A stretch of 55,093 nucleotides of DNA, taken from a virus. Shown in pieces: positions 1-6,041 of the stretch. Location: positions 1 through 55,093 of IMG/VR virus record IMGVR_UViG_3300032093_000174. One strand, written 5' to 3'. The first letter of the stretch is position 1, and each line of letters starts with the position of its first letter. A program made the translations under genes and the position numbers. The notes under the pieces are model-generated. The model saw only the letters and a list, made by a program, of their open reading frames with translations, did not search any database and was not told the DNA's origin.

Positions 1-141
1 CGCGCTGCTGCTGATCAGGTGGTGCCGGAAGAGCCGCTCTATGGGGGTGATCAGCGTTGGATGTGGGAGCGCGATGCCCGCCAGGCTTGCCGCAAGAAGC
101 TCCTCGCCATCGCCGCCGAGCTGGAGGGTGGCAATGACTGA
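1..141 (+). CDS. Small protein, 5' end cut by window edge
   Basis: Frame 1 is open from the window edge to a TGA at 139-141, giving 46 residues that end in AELEGGND. The same ending (DELEGGND) closes the gene at 705-881, so this is the C-terminus of a related small protein. Its last 8 bases, ATGACTGA, contain the start codon of the next gene, a junction used repeatedly in this block. GAGGG just before the junction probably serves as the ribosome site of the next gene. The function is unknown. Coding potential is supported by the repeated ending and the tight overlap. Confidence 0.6.
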   Translation, partial: RAAADQVVPEEPLYGGDQRWMWERDARQACRKKLLAIAAELEGGND

Positions 142-349
142 GATCACCCTCTACAAGCTTGACGCTGCCTTTGCGCCGCTGAGCAAGTTCGATCATCTTG
201 CCAAGCCTGATGACTTCATCGAAGTGTCGTTATGGCACAACGGTGAAGGCTTCGATGCTCACCTGAGCAGCCATGCTGAACAGACCATCAGGTTTTCGTG
301 GGGTGAGTTCAAGGCCCTGAAGAAACTTATCAAGGAGCTGGACCAATGA
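134..349 (+). CDS. Small acidic phage protein of unknown function
   Basis: The 71-residue product begins MTEITLYKLD and contains many charged and aromatic residues (SLWHNGEGFDAHL, TIRFSWGEFKALKKLIKEL). The ATG at 134 was chosen over an in-frame ATG at 41 because it follows GGAGGGTGG and lies inside the ATGACTGA overlap with the preceding reading frame. The stop overlaps the next start as ATGA. No family with a known function was recognised. It belongs to a run of tiny, translationally coupled genes of the type found in early regions of cyanophages. Confidence 0.65.
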   Translation: MTEITLYKLDAAFAPLSKFDHLAKPDDFIEVSLWHNGEGFDAHLSSHAEQTIRFSWGEFKALKKLIKELDQ

Positions 350-708
350 CCAACCTCTCCCCTGCCGCGCAAATGACTGACCAACACCCGATCACCCCAC
401 CGCCTGAGCTGGTTACCGACTGGTGCGGACAGTTGGCCCGTGAAAACGACTACGGTCCAACATGCGTCTACGACATTGCCACCCAAGCCGCCCGCTGGGG
501 CGCCGACCAGGAGCTGGAGGCGTGCTGTGAGTGGGTGGCTGTGGAGTCGATTGCCGCTGCAACTGAACTCCGCGCCGCTCGCCGCCCCACGCCGAGCTTG
601 AAGGAGCAGGCGCTAACTGCGCTGACGCGGTACACGACTGGCAAAACAATCCTCACCAATGACTCTGTTGACATTATCCGCCGCGCACTGGAGGCGCTAC
701 CTGAATGA
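346..708 (+). CDS. Conserved small phage protein
   Basis: The 120-residue protein contains ATQAARWGADQELEACCEWV, followed by a basic stretch (ELRAARRPTPSLKEQAL) and a C-terminal helix (SVDIIRRALEALPE). This layout is familiar from small cyanophage and cyanobacterial proteins of unknown role. The start at 346 forms an ATGA overlap with the preceding stop. A second start at 373 (MTDQHPI) matches the MTDQ opening of the gene at 705 and could be used instead. The stop overlaps the next gene by four bases. Confidence 0.7.
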   Translation: MTNLSPAAQMTDQHPITPPPELVTDWCGQLARENDYGPTCVYDIATQAARWGADQELEACCEWVAVESIAAATELRAARRPTPSLKEQALTALTRYTTGKTILTNDSVDIIRRALEALPE

Positions 709-881
709 CTGACCAACCGCTTTCCCCCGCCGCCCAGGCGGTGCGTCATGTCGCGATTTGCGCCGGTCCAGAGCTGGAAGGTCGCATCGCCGCCGCCCTG
801 CGAACTGCTGCTGTGTACTGCACACGCGAACGACGCATCTTGCTGACCATCGCTGATGAGCTGGAGGGTGGCAATGACTGA
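705..881 (+). CDS. Small protein with recurring start and end peptides
   Basis: This 58-residue frame starts MTDQPLSPAAQAV and ends DELEGGND. The start resembles that of the neighbouring gene at 346-708 (SPAAQMTDQH). The end is nearly identical to that of the partial gene at the left edge. Start and stop lie in ATGA and ATGACTGA overlaps with its neighbours, which argues that it is translated. It seems assembled from segments shared with other genes of the block. The function is unknown. Confidence 0.6.
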   Translation: MTDQPLSPAAQAVRHVAICAGPELEGRIAAALRTAAVYCTRERRILLTIADELEGGND

Positions 882-933
882 CACTTTTCGTGCGCTGTGC
901 GCTGCCGGTGCCTGCACCCGCCAACACTATTAA
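874..933 (+). pseudogene. Truncated copy of the MTDFRALCA family
   Basis: The ATG at 874 lies in the ATGACTGA overlap with the preceding gene and opens MTDTFRALCAAGACTRQHY before a stop after only 19 residues. The opening matches MTDFRELCAELVEAL (gene at 1227) and DFRALCAKLMDRW (gene at 1815). Its downstream body is missing, so it is read as the broken 5' end of a third family member. Translation is possible but a function is unlikely. Confidence 0.5.
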
Positions 934-952
934 CCAGAACAATCATTAGGCC

Positions 953-1234
953 ATGGAAATCCAAACACTTCGCGGCAACTTTTCTCAATTCAGCAAAGGT
1001 TTGTCAATTCGCGTATTAGACGGAAATGCAACGCTTGATACTTACATTGACCACAAGGAATTGCGAGCTTTTGCTGCCATGCTTGTTGACATTGCCGATG
1101 ACGCACTTTCCAAGATTGGAGAAGAAGCTCAAGATTGCCAATCGAAACTACGCGACTGTTATAATGATCTGCAAAGCGGCGATTGGAAAGCGCCCCTTGT
1201 CGAGCCGGTGCCTGGGGTGGAGGTCAATGACTGA
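953..1234 (+). CDS. Unknown protein, 93 residues, EPVPGVE ending
   Basis: The product begins MEIQTLRGNFSQFSKGLSI and ends LVEPVPGVEVND. The first 80 residues are more AT-rich and carry different codons (TTT, AAT, AAA) from the flanking genes, whereas the last dozen use the GC-rich style of the block. The phrase EPVPGVE recurs at the end of the next gene. A foreign or divergent body therefore seems attached to a shared 3' end. It overlaps the next start through ATGACTGA. The function is unknown. Confidence 0.65.
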   Translation: MEIQTLRGNFSQFSKGLSIRVLDGNATLDTYIDHKELRAFAAMLVDIADDALSKIGEEAQDCQSKLRDCYNDLQSGDWKAPLVEPVPGVEVND

Positions 1235-1709
1235 CTTTCGTGAGCTGTGCGCTGAGCTTGTGGAAGCGCTAAATACAAACGACTACTACGACGAAAGATC
1301 TGATGAAATGGCCTACTCAGGATTACTGAGCCGCGCCCGCGCCGCGCTGGCCAAGCCCGAGCCGCAGGGGCCGACTGATGAGGAGTTGGATGAGCTGTTC
1401 ACCGATATTGATCAAGGTGGTGAAGCACTGAGCTGGCGTACCTACGCCCGCGCTGCCTTAGCCCGCTGGGGCCGCCTCGCCATCGAGCCGGTGCCTAAGC
1501 AGGAGGACGTTCACTACGCCTGGGAACTGCATGATGCCGAGGGTGAGTGGCAGGCTGGTGGATCAGCCAACAGCTTGGAGGATGTTCAACGAGAAGGCAA
1601 TCGCTATCTGCAGACCTACTCACAAGATGGCCCCCACAAGCTGATCATTCAGCAACACCGCGTAACAACTATCGAGCCGGTGCCTGGGGTGGAGGGTGCC
1701 GATGCTTAA
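1227..1709 (+). CDS. MTDFREL-family small protein
   Basis: A 160-residue protein with modules in order: MTDFRELCAELVEAL (1-15), an acidic spacer, LLSRARAALA (about 32-41), PQGPTDEELDELF (about 46-58), YARAALARWG and IEPVP, then a domain starting about residue 91 with HYAWELHDAEGEWQAGG. The ending IEPVPGVEGADA repeats the ending of the preceding gene. The start at 1227 was chosen over 1026 because of the family opening and the 8-base overlap. The modular make-up is typical of cyanophage early genes; the role is unknown. Confidence 0.75.
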   Translation: MTDFRELCAELVEALNTNDYYDERSDEMAYSGLLSRARAALAKPEPQGPTDEELDELFTDIDQGGEALSWRTYARAALARWGRLAIEPVPKQEDVHYAWELHDAEGEWQAGGSANSLEDVQREGNRYLQTYSQDGPHKLIIQQHRVTTIEPVPGVEGADA

Positions 1710-1818
1710 CGCCCTGCTCACCCTCGCCCTACTGCTCGCCCTCGGCGCAGCGGTTGAGCTGTGCATCAAGGCGACCTTCGTGCGCCTGCTGCCGTTGCTG
1801 CTGAGGATGTCCAAGTGA
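1702..1818 (+). CDS. Very small membrane protein
   Basis: A 38-residue frame overlaps the preceding stop and the following GTG start. The product is MLNALLTLALLLALGAAVEL followed by CIKATFVRLLPLLLRMSK: one strong hydrophobic segment (residues 2-18) and a basic, partly hydrophobic tail. It should insert once in the inner membrane. Such small membrane proteins can be holin-like or host-takeover factors, but nothing in the sequence identifies the role. Overlaps at both ends support translation. Confidence 0.55.
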   Translation: MLNALLTLALLLALGAAVELCIKATFVRLLPLLLRMSK

Positions 1819-2045
1819 CCCAAGAGCCTGATTTTCGCGCATTATGCGCCAAACTCATGGACCGATGGACCAAAGGAAAAGACTACTGGTCTGTCCTAGC
1901 TCAAATCCAAAGCGCACTAGCTTATGATCCTCGTAACGACGACGACTACGACTCCTACGAATACGCTACAGAACCTATTCCCTATGACACAACATGGGCG
2001 AAAACAAACCCCCCTGACGATGGAGGAATGGAAGGAACTGTATGA
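1815..2045 (+). CDS. DFRALCAKL-family small protein
   Basis: Read from GTG at 1815, which overlaps the preceding stop (GTGA), the product is 76 residues and opens VTQEPDFRALCAKLMDRWTK, matching the family opening at 1227. It continues with a short AQIQSALAY helix and a very acidic stretch (NDDDYDSYEYATEPIPYD). An upstream in-frame ATG at 1761 lies inside the membrane-protein gene and is less likely. It is the last gene before two terminators. The function is unknown. Confidence 0.65.
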   Translation: MTQEPDFRALCAKLMDRWTKGKDYWSVLAQIQSALAYDPRNDDDYDSYEYATEPIPYDTTWAKTNPPDDGGMEGTV

Positions 2046-2090
2046 ATGGTACGTTTACATTCTGTATCGAAACGCTGTTGATTATTAACC

Positions 2091-2112
2091 AAGGGCCGCA
2101 AGGCCCTTTTTT
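2091..2112 (+). terminator. Rho-independent terminator
   Basis: AAGGGCC (2091-2097), loop GCAA, GGCCCTT (2102-2108), then a run of T. It closes the first small-gene block about 45 nt after the last stop. Confidence 0.8.
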
Positions 2113-2153
2113 CTTGTCTAATCACACCCCGCCTATTGCAAAACAAAAGAAAA

Positions 2154-2177
2154 GAGGAGCTTTCGCTCCTCCTTCTT
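2154..2177. terminator. Second hairpin, possibly bidirectional terminator
   Basis: GAGGAGC (2154-2160), loop TTTC, GCTCCTC (2165-2171), followed by CTTCTTT. On the other strand the same stem is followed by TTTTCTTTTG, so it could stop transcription in both directions. Confidence 0.6.
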
Positions 2178-2226
2178 TACAAGCCTCCGATGAGCTTCTT
2201 TTCTTGGCGCATCTTCAACCAAGAGA

Positions 2227-2439
2227 ATGGAAACCTCACTCGCCCAATGCGCGATGGAGGCCCTTGCGGAATCCTCCTTTCCATTCAAACCCGTCCACCC
2301 TCGCGGCTCAAAGAGGAGGTTGTTACGCCTCAGGACCGACTTGCTTGGAAAGCATAGCACCTTCTGCGTCGAAACAGGCCATTGGCAATGGAAGGGGGAA
2401 ATGTGGTACGGTGAACACTGTCAGGAGGCGACTCCCTGA
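2227..2439 (+). CDS. Possible small basic protein
   Basis: A 70-residue frame begins METSLAQCAMEALAES after AAGAGA and ends in a segment rich in Trp, Cys and His (TFCVETGHWQWKGEMWYGEH), which looks like real protein. An overlapping + frame at 2190-2357 (MSFFSWRIFNQENGN) competes for the same DNA; only one is likely to be used, and the choice rests on the informative C-terminus. It lies between the terminators and the RlpA-like gene. The function is unknown. Confidence 0.4.
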   Translation: METSLAQCAMEALAESSFPFKPVHPRGSKRRLLRLRTDLLGKHSTFCVETGHWQWKGEMWYGEHCQEATP

Positions 2440-2466
2440 CCCTCGCTATTTACTTTCTCTTTACAC

Positions 2467-2826
2467 ATGCTTCGTTTCTTTTCCATCGCTTCCATTGCTC
2501 TCAGCGCCTTGGCGCCCCTTGCAGTGGAGGCTAAATCCTCGTGCGGACTTGCCTCTCACTATGGTCGTGGAGATGGCTTCGCTTGGCGCACAATGGCCAA
2601 CGGCCAGCCCATGAATCCAAACGCTCTAACCACTGCCCATCGCACGCTGCCACTTGGCTCCAGGATCATCGTCACAAATCCGGCCAATGGGAAAAGCGTG
2701 AGGGTGACAGTTACGGACAGAGGTCCGTTCCACGGCGATAGGCGGCTCGATCTCAGCCATGGCGCCTTTAGTCATGTGGCGGAAGCCTCACAAGGTGTTG
2801 CTAGGCTTTGCTTCTCGTTGGCATAA
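2467..2826 (+). CDS. Secreted RlpA-like double-psi beta-barrel protein
   Basis: The 119-residue product has a signal peptide (about residues 1-22, MLRFFSIASIALSALAPLAVEA). A single RlpA-type double-psi barrel follows: ASHYGRGDGFAWRTMANG, then LTTAHRTLPLGSRIIV, then VTVTDRGPFHGDRRLDLSHG. Those are the hallmark segments of the RlpA family, whose cellular members cleave naked peptidoglycan glycan strands. The SPOR domain of bacterial RlpA is absent. In this phage it could act on the host wall during lysis or be a host-derived wall modifier; it is the only wall-active candidate seen apart from tail domains. Terminators on both sides make it a separate unit. Confidence 0.85.
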   Translation: MLRFFSIASIALSALAPLAVEAKSSCGLASHYGRGDGFAWRTMANGQPMNPNALTTAHRTLPLGSRIIVTNPANGKSVRVTVTDRGPFHGDRRLDLSHGAFSHVAEASQGVARLCFSLA

Positions 2827-2848
2827 TTCGCGAGAGCACGGAATCCCG

Positions 2849-2873
2849 AGCGCTTCGTAAGAGGCGCTTTTTT
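2849..2873 (+). terminator. Rho-independent terminator
   Basis: AGCGCT pairs with GGCGCT (one G-T pair), loop TCGTAAGA, then six or more T. It lies directly after the RlpA-like gene. Confidence 0.7.
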
Positions 2874-2958
2874 ATGACACGGCTAGCTTTGTAATAGTTC
2901 TTCACGAACCTTGCGGGATCCGGCTGGTCGTGTAATGTGCTCTCGTTGCCCTGTTCCG

Positions 2959-3156
2959 ATGAACAACCTCCCTTCCATTGTTTCTTTCTTCTCCATTTCC
3001 TGCGGCATGAGTATGCTCACTCTGGCCACATTGGTGCATACGCCCGAGCCGCAAGATAGCCCGGCAATGCTTCGCCAGTGCCTAAACATTCACCCTGAGC
3101 GTTACTGCCGCCTCACTTACGCTCCGTCTACAGTGAAGGCAATGGAAAGTAAGTGA
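2959..3156 (+). CDS. Small protein with hydrophobic N-terminus
   Basis: Read from ATG at 2959 the product has 65 residues. A hydrophobic N-terminal segment (SIVSFFSISCGMSMLTLATL) could be a signal anchor. It is followed by a soluble part with paired cysteines (LRQCLNIHPERYCRLTY). Earlier in-frame starts exist (TTG 2911, ATG 2935), but 2959 places the hydrophobic segment at the N-terminus. The stop overlaps the next start by one base. The function is unknown. Confidence 0.5.
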   Translation: MNNLPSIVSFFSISCGMSMLTLATLVHTPEPQDSPAMLRQCLNIHPERYCRLTYAPSTVKAMESK

Positions 3157-3362
3157 TGTTTGAGCCGGGCGCAATTGTTGATCTCAACGACCACATCTTT
3201 GGCTGGAGAGGACAATATAAAGTGATGCCCAAGAAGACAGAAACCTCCGTGGTCAAGATTAAGAATATGGGGACAAACAGTGAGCAGTTTGTCAGTGCCG
3301 ACAGGCTTCGCAGGAGTCGTTTGTCACAATTCTTCATCAAGAGCCTTGCACCCAAACGATAA
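3156..3362 (+). CDS. Small basic SH3-like protein of unknown function
   Basis: A 68-residue product, MFEPGAIVDLNDHIFGWRG followed by QYKVMPKKTETSVVKIKNMG and a basic tail. The pattern of short strands (GAIVDL, GQYKVM, SVVKIKN, QFVSADRL) suggests a small beta-barrel. The ATG at 3156 overlaps the preceding TGA by one base, indicating coupled translation; a GTG one codon upstream is also possible. No family was recognised. Confidence 0.6.
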   Translation: MFEPGAIVDLNDHIFGWRGQYKVMPKKTETSVVKIKNMGTNSEQFVSADRLRRSRLSQFFIKSLAPKR

Positions 3363-3422
3363 GCAGCGCTGATGGTTCAGGGGCTTGACCGGGGCTCCGT
3401 CCATGGGCATTATGGCTTCAAC

Positions 3423-3436
3423 GAGGCGCGAGCCTC
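3423..3436 (+). promoter_or_regulatory. Conserved 5' leader hairpin, copy 1
   Basis: GAGGC, loop GCGA, GCCTC, preceded by TTCAAC and followed by a pyrimidine-rich spacer (TCATTCCTTTCTTTCC) directly before the ATG at 3453. The same element precedes the genes at 3854, 5297 and 6042, and a compensated version precedes 5577. Confidence 0.7.
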
Positions 3437-3452
3437 TCATTCCTTTCTTTCC

Positions 3453-3758
3453 ATGACCACCTACCTCCTCGGCTACGCAACCAAAACCCCCATCGTGCGC
3501 GGCTTCCTTCGCCACGCTGGTAGCAGCATCGTCAGCGTGGAATTCGTCAAGGCTGACGGCAGCCTCCGCAAGATCCAGTTCAATCCTTGCGACCGCCAGG
3601 AAATCAAAGGCACTGGCAAGCCCTCTACCAATGCTTCCATTGTTCGTTGCCGCGACTTTGCAGTGGCCCGCAAGGATGGGCAGGGCGCTTGGCGCTCCTT
3701 TGACTGCGAGCGTGTGGTCAGCATCACCGCTAAGGGCGAAACGCTGGTGCTGGCCTGA
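3453..3758 (+). CDS. SH3-like barrel protein (DUF2693-like)
   Basis: A 101-residue protein, MTTYLLGYATKTPIVRGFLR onward. The central pattern SIVSVEFVKADGSLRKIQFN...AWRSFDCERVVSITAKGE resembles the small phage proteins annotated as SH3-fold DUF2693, which share a V.VEFVKADGS.R strand pair and a closing W+SF..ERV strand. The start at 3453 follows the leader hairpin and pyrimidine tract; the frame extends upstream only because the leader itself is open. A GGGGCC hairpin follows the stop. Function unknown; family assignment is from memory of the pattern. Confidence 0.65.
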   Translation: MTTYLLGYATKTPIVRGFLRHAGSSIVSVEFVKADGSLRKIQFNPCDRQEIKGTGKPSTNASIVRCRDFAVARKDGQGAWRSFDCERVVSITAKGETLVLA

Positions 3759-3780
3759 TCGTTTGTAAACAATTGTGACG

Positions 3781-3798
3781 GGGGCCAATCCAGGCCCC
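3781..3798 (+). terminator. GGGGCC hairpin after stop
   Basis: GGGGCC (3781-3786), loop AATCCA, GGCCCC (3793-3798), then TCTGTCCTG. The T-run is weak, so it could be a terminator or an RNA-stability hairpin. It is preceded by TTGTGACG, similar to the other cassette ends. Confidence 0.5.
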
Positions 3799-3821
3799 TC
3801 TGTCCTGTATTGTTCTCTCAC

Positions 3822-3835
3822 GAGGCGCGAGCCTC
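3822..3835 (+). promoter_or_regulatory. Conserved 5' leader hairpin, copy 2
   Basis: GAGGC, GCGA, GCCTC, preceded by TATTGTTCTCTCAC and followed by TCCTTTCCTTCCCCTCCC and the ATG at 3854. Confidence 0.7.
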
Positions 3836-3853
3836 TCCTTTCCTTCCCCTCCC

Positions 3854-4114
3854 ATGGCAACCATTCCCACTGTCCACCTCAACGGCACTGGCGCCAGCAC
3901 GCTCCGCGACGAGTATTGGGCCGCTTCCAAGGCGCTTGATGCAGCCGCTGAAGCACTTGCAGCCGCCACTTGCCATGGCCGCGACTTCTACCCTCAAGGC
4001 GCTGGTGCCTACGACCAGGCCCGCCATGAGCGCGACGTTGCTTTTCAAAAGCTTGACGAAGTGACCCGCTACGTGGACGAAATCCTCGGAGGCATCTGCG
4101 ACCAAATGCCCTGA
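3854..4114 (+). CDS. Conserved helical phage protein (HLNGT type)
   Basis: An 86-residue, mostly helical protein. It opens ATIPTVHLNGTGASTLRDEY, then an Ala-rich helix, then CHGRDFYPQGAGAYDQARHE and a C-terminal helix (LDEVTRYVDEILGGI). This combination (HLNGT, then GRD(Y/F)YPQG, then a helix with H/E) is seen in small proteins of many phages and their hosts, with no known function. The start follows leader hairpin copy 2. Confidence 0.75.
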   Translation: MATIPTVHLNGTGASTLRDEYWAASKALDAAAEALAAATCHGRDFYPQGAGAYDQARHERDVAFQKLDEVTRYVDEILGGICDQMP

Positions 4115-4132
4115 AGTGTGAAGCTTTGTAAC

Positions 4133-4152
4133 GGGGCTTGACCTCAGGCCCC
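4133..4152 (+). terminator. GGGGC hairpin after stop
   Basis: GGGGC (4133-4137) pairs with GCCCC (4148-4152). TTTGTAAC precedes it and an AT-rich stretch ending ATTTTCC follows. Confidence 0.45.
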
Positions 4153-4198
4153 AAATGAACTAATTTTCCTTTCGTCAGCCAACTTTCCTCTCAAAGCC

Positions 4199-5200
4199 AT
4201 GAGCCACCAATTCACCTCCGGCGTGTTCTTCAACAACGAGCCCGCCTGGCACAAGCTTGGCACCGTCCTCGACGGCACCCAGCCCGCTCGCGAAGCTTTC
4301 GCCACTGCTAATGCCTCCTGGGAAACCATCAGCACTCCCGTGTTCGATCCCACTGGTGAGCCCATCCCTGGCTACCAGGCCATCACTCGCGGCGACACTG
4401 GCAATGTGCTCTCCATCCAAAGCGAGAGCTATGCCATCGTTCAAAACGAACAGCTCATTCGCGTGGCAGAAGCCCTGCACGAGGATGCAACGATGGATGC
4501 AGTGGTGGTGCTCAACGAAGGGCGCAAGGTTGCATTCACTGCCAAGGTGAACAATTCCGAAGCCGATGTGCTCCCTGGTGACACCATCCACCAATACCTT
4601 GTTGGTTGCACTTCTCACGATGGCACTATTGCCTTCCAGGTGATGTTCAGCCCCATTCGTGTGGTTTGTCAGAACACGCTTTCCTACGCTCTAGGCCGTG
4701 CTGCTGCTGGTGCATCCACCAAGAAGATGCGCATTCGTCATACCAAGAACGCCAACGCTCTCATTGATCACCTTCCCTCGATCATTGACATGCAGCGCCA
4801 GCAGTTCACTGCGGGCATTGATGAACTGAAGGCAATGGCCGCCAAGCCCTGCACTTCCGCTCTGTTCCGTCAGTATTGTGAAAGCGTGTTTGCCGACCAA
4901 CTGGTGGGCATGACCAACGACAAGCGGGGCGACAAGAGCACTGCCCGCTCCAAGAAGCTGGAAGACCTCACTGCCTGGGACAATGTGGCCAACAAATTCC
5001 ATGGGGAAGGCATTGGCTTTGATATTCCTGGCGTGCAAGGCACCATGTGGGGCGCCTATCAAGCCATCACGGAGTATTTCTCGCACGATGCAGGCCGTGC
5101 CGTGGATTCCATTGATGCTGCCCGCCAGCGTCTGGAGAGCCTCTACTGGGGCACTGGTGCTGCCACTATCGCCAAGGCCCACTCCCTGGCTCTGGTTTGA
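4199..5200 (+). CDS. DUF932 / phage-plasmid-like protein
   Basis: A 333-residue protein with the full DUF932 (TIGR03299-type) pattern: W.KLG near the N-terminus (PAWHKLGTVLDG), YAIVQNEQLIRVAEAL, the central SPIRVVCQNTLSYAL and an RHTKNA motif, then a long helical C-terminal half (LTAWDNVANKFHGEGIG, TMWGAYQAITEYFSHD). Family members are common in phages and plasmids of many bacteria; no biochemical function is established. The start lies in a pyrimidine-rich context (CTCTCAAAGCC) without the leader hairpin and without a clear Shine-Dalgarno. A terminator follows. Confidence 0.9.
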   Translation: MSHQFTSGVFFNNEPAWHKLGTVLDGTQPAREAFATANASWETISTPVFDPTGEPIPGYQAITRGDTGNVLSIQSESYAIVQNEQLIRVAEALHEDATMDAVVVLNEGRKVAFTAKVNNSEADVLPGDTIHQYLVGCTSHDGTIAFQVMFSPIRVVCQNTLSYALGRAAAGASTKKMRIRHTKNANALIDHLPSIIDMQRQQFTAGIDELKAMAAKPCTSALFRQYCESVFADQLVGMTNDKRGDKSTARSKKLEDLTAWDNVANKFHGEGIGFDIPGVQGTMWGAYQAITEYFSHDAGRAVDSIDAARQRLESLYWGTGAATIAKAHSLALV

Positions 5201-5224
5201 GCCATAAGCAAAGATCATCAATGG

Positions 5225-5248
5225 AGGGGCTGGTAACGGCCCCTTTTT
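5225..5248 (+). terminator. Rho-independent terminator after DUF932 gene
   Basis: AGGGGC (5225-5230), loop TGGTAACG, GCCCCT (5239-5244), then five T. This is the clearest terminator of the cassette series. Confidence 0.75.
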
Positions 5249-5267
5249 CGCTTATTGTTCTTTCAAT

Positions 5268-5281
5268 GAGGCGCGAGCCTC
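5268..5281 (+). promoter_or_regulatory. Conserved 5' leader hairpin, copy 3
   Basis: GAGGC, GCGA, GCCTC, preceded by TTATTGTTCTTTCAAT and followed by ACCGCCTTTCACTCC and the ATG at 5297. Confidence 0.7.
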
Positions 5282-5296
5282 ACCGCCTTTCACTCC

Positions 5297-5494
5297 ATGG
5301 ACATCTCCGTCAACTACACCTCTCCCTGGGACAAGCGCTACTGGGCCAAAGACTACGCAGATGAGGCCTTGCGTATCCTCGTCTCCTCTGGTCGATGGCC
5401 CGCAGGCTCTCTGGTGGTTGAGCACACCGACCCTGCTAGTCCCACCCATTGGCGCGTGGTGTCCGTCACGGGCATCCAGCAACCGGGCTGGTGA
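5297..5494 (+). CDS. Small unknown phage protein, 65 residues
   Basis: The product begins MDISVNYTSPWDKRYWAKDY and ends THWRVVSVTGIQQPGW. A short N-terminal part with aromatic residues is followed by a strand-rich part (SLVVEHTDPASP, HWRVVSVTG). No family was recognised. The start is set by leader hairpin copy 3 and the pyrimidine tract. It stands alone between two leader-type elements and is probably expressed independently of its neighbours. Confidence 0.65.
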   Translation: MDISVNYTSPWDKRYWAKDYADEALRILVSSGRWPAGSLVVEHTDPASPTHWRVVSVTGIQQPGW

Positions 5495-5547
5495 ATTTGG
5501 CCCAATGGCTTGACGCCTGTCCCGCTTGAGCTTATTGTTCTTTCAAC

Positions 5548-5561
5548 GGGCCGCGAGGCCC
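5548..5561 (+). promoter_or_regulatory. Leader hairpin, copy 4 with compensatory stem
   Basis: GGGCC, GCGA, GGCCC. Compared with the other copies, two stem positions on each side have changed together so pairing is kept, and the GCGA loop is identical. It is preceded by TTATTGTTCTTTCAAC and followed by TCCTCACTTCCAGCC and the ATG at 5577. Confidence 0.75.
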
Positions 5562-5576
5562 TCCTCACTTCCAGCC

Positions 5577-5957
5577 ATGACCCGCATCAATCACACCGTT
5601 GAACAGCTCACCACTGCTGATGCCTACACCGTCTTCAGCGGCCTCAACACCATCCGCATGACCATTACCGTGCCCGATTGGCACGAGCCTTTCCCCAGCC
5701 AGAAGCGCATGGGTGCTGCCAACCCCCGCACGCTGGAAATGACCGGCCTGCTGCACGTAAGCCGCACTTGGTATATCAATGGCCCTGTGATGGATCAGTG
5801 GACCATTTCCACGCTCAACGGCCCCGTGCATGTGCCTGCTGGCACTCGCATTGAGACAGAGGAGCTTCCCGAAGTGTGGGAGGCCAATTCCAAGCCCAGT
5901 AGCCCTGGCAAGAAGGAGTGGTACGCCTATACCAATGGCCGCACTGCCTTTTGTTAA
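5577..5957 (+). CDS. Unknown phage protein, 126 residues
   Basis: The product begins MTRINHTVEQLTTADAYTVF and has alternating strand-like segments (TIRMTITVPDWHEPF, TLEMTGLLHVSRTWYING, WTISTLNGPVHVPAGTRI) and an acidic, flexible tail. It looks like a compact beta-rich protein. The ATG at 5577 follows leader hairpin copy 4; the open frame upstream is only the leader. A GGCCCC hairpin follows the stop. No family or function was recognised. Confidence 0.65.
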   Translation: MTRINHTVEQLTTADAYTVFSGLNTIRMTITVPDWHEPFPSQKRMGAANPRTLEMTGLLHVSRTWYINGPVMDQWTISTLNGPVHVPAGTRIETEELPEVWEANSKPSSPGKKEWYAYTNGRTAFC

Positions 5958-5968
5958 GCATTGTTACG

Positions 5969-5986
5969 GGCCCCTTTCCAGGGGCC
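5969..5986 (+). terminator. GGCCCC hairpin after stop
   Basis: GGCCCC (5969-5974), loop TTTCCA, GGGGCC (5981-5986), then TCTTTCGTT. It is preceded by TTGTTACG, as at the other cassette ends. Confidence 0.5.
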
Positions 5987-6011
5987 TCTTTCGTTCTATT
6001 GTCTGTTCAAC

Positions 6012-6025
6012 GAGGCGCGAGCCTC
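6012..6025 (+). promoter_or_regulatory. Conserved 5' leader hairpin, copy 5
   Basis: GAGGC, GCGA, GCCTC, preceded by TATTGTCTGTTCAAC and followed by TCTCTTCCTTCTTCCC and the ATG at 6042. Confidence 0.7.
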
Positions 6026-6041
6026 TCTCTTCCTTCTTCCC

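Noticed and set aside
2042-2614. 190-residue + strand reading frame
   Set aside because: It runs through a terminator and a second hairpin and overlaps the clear RlpA-like gene in another frame.
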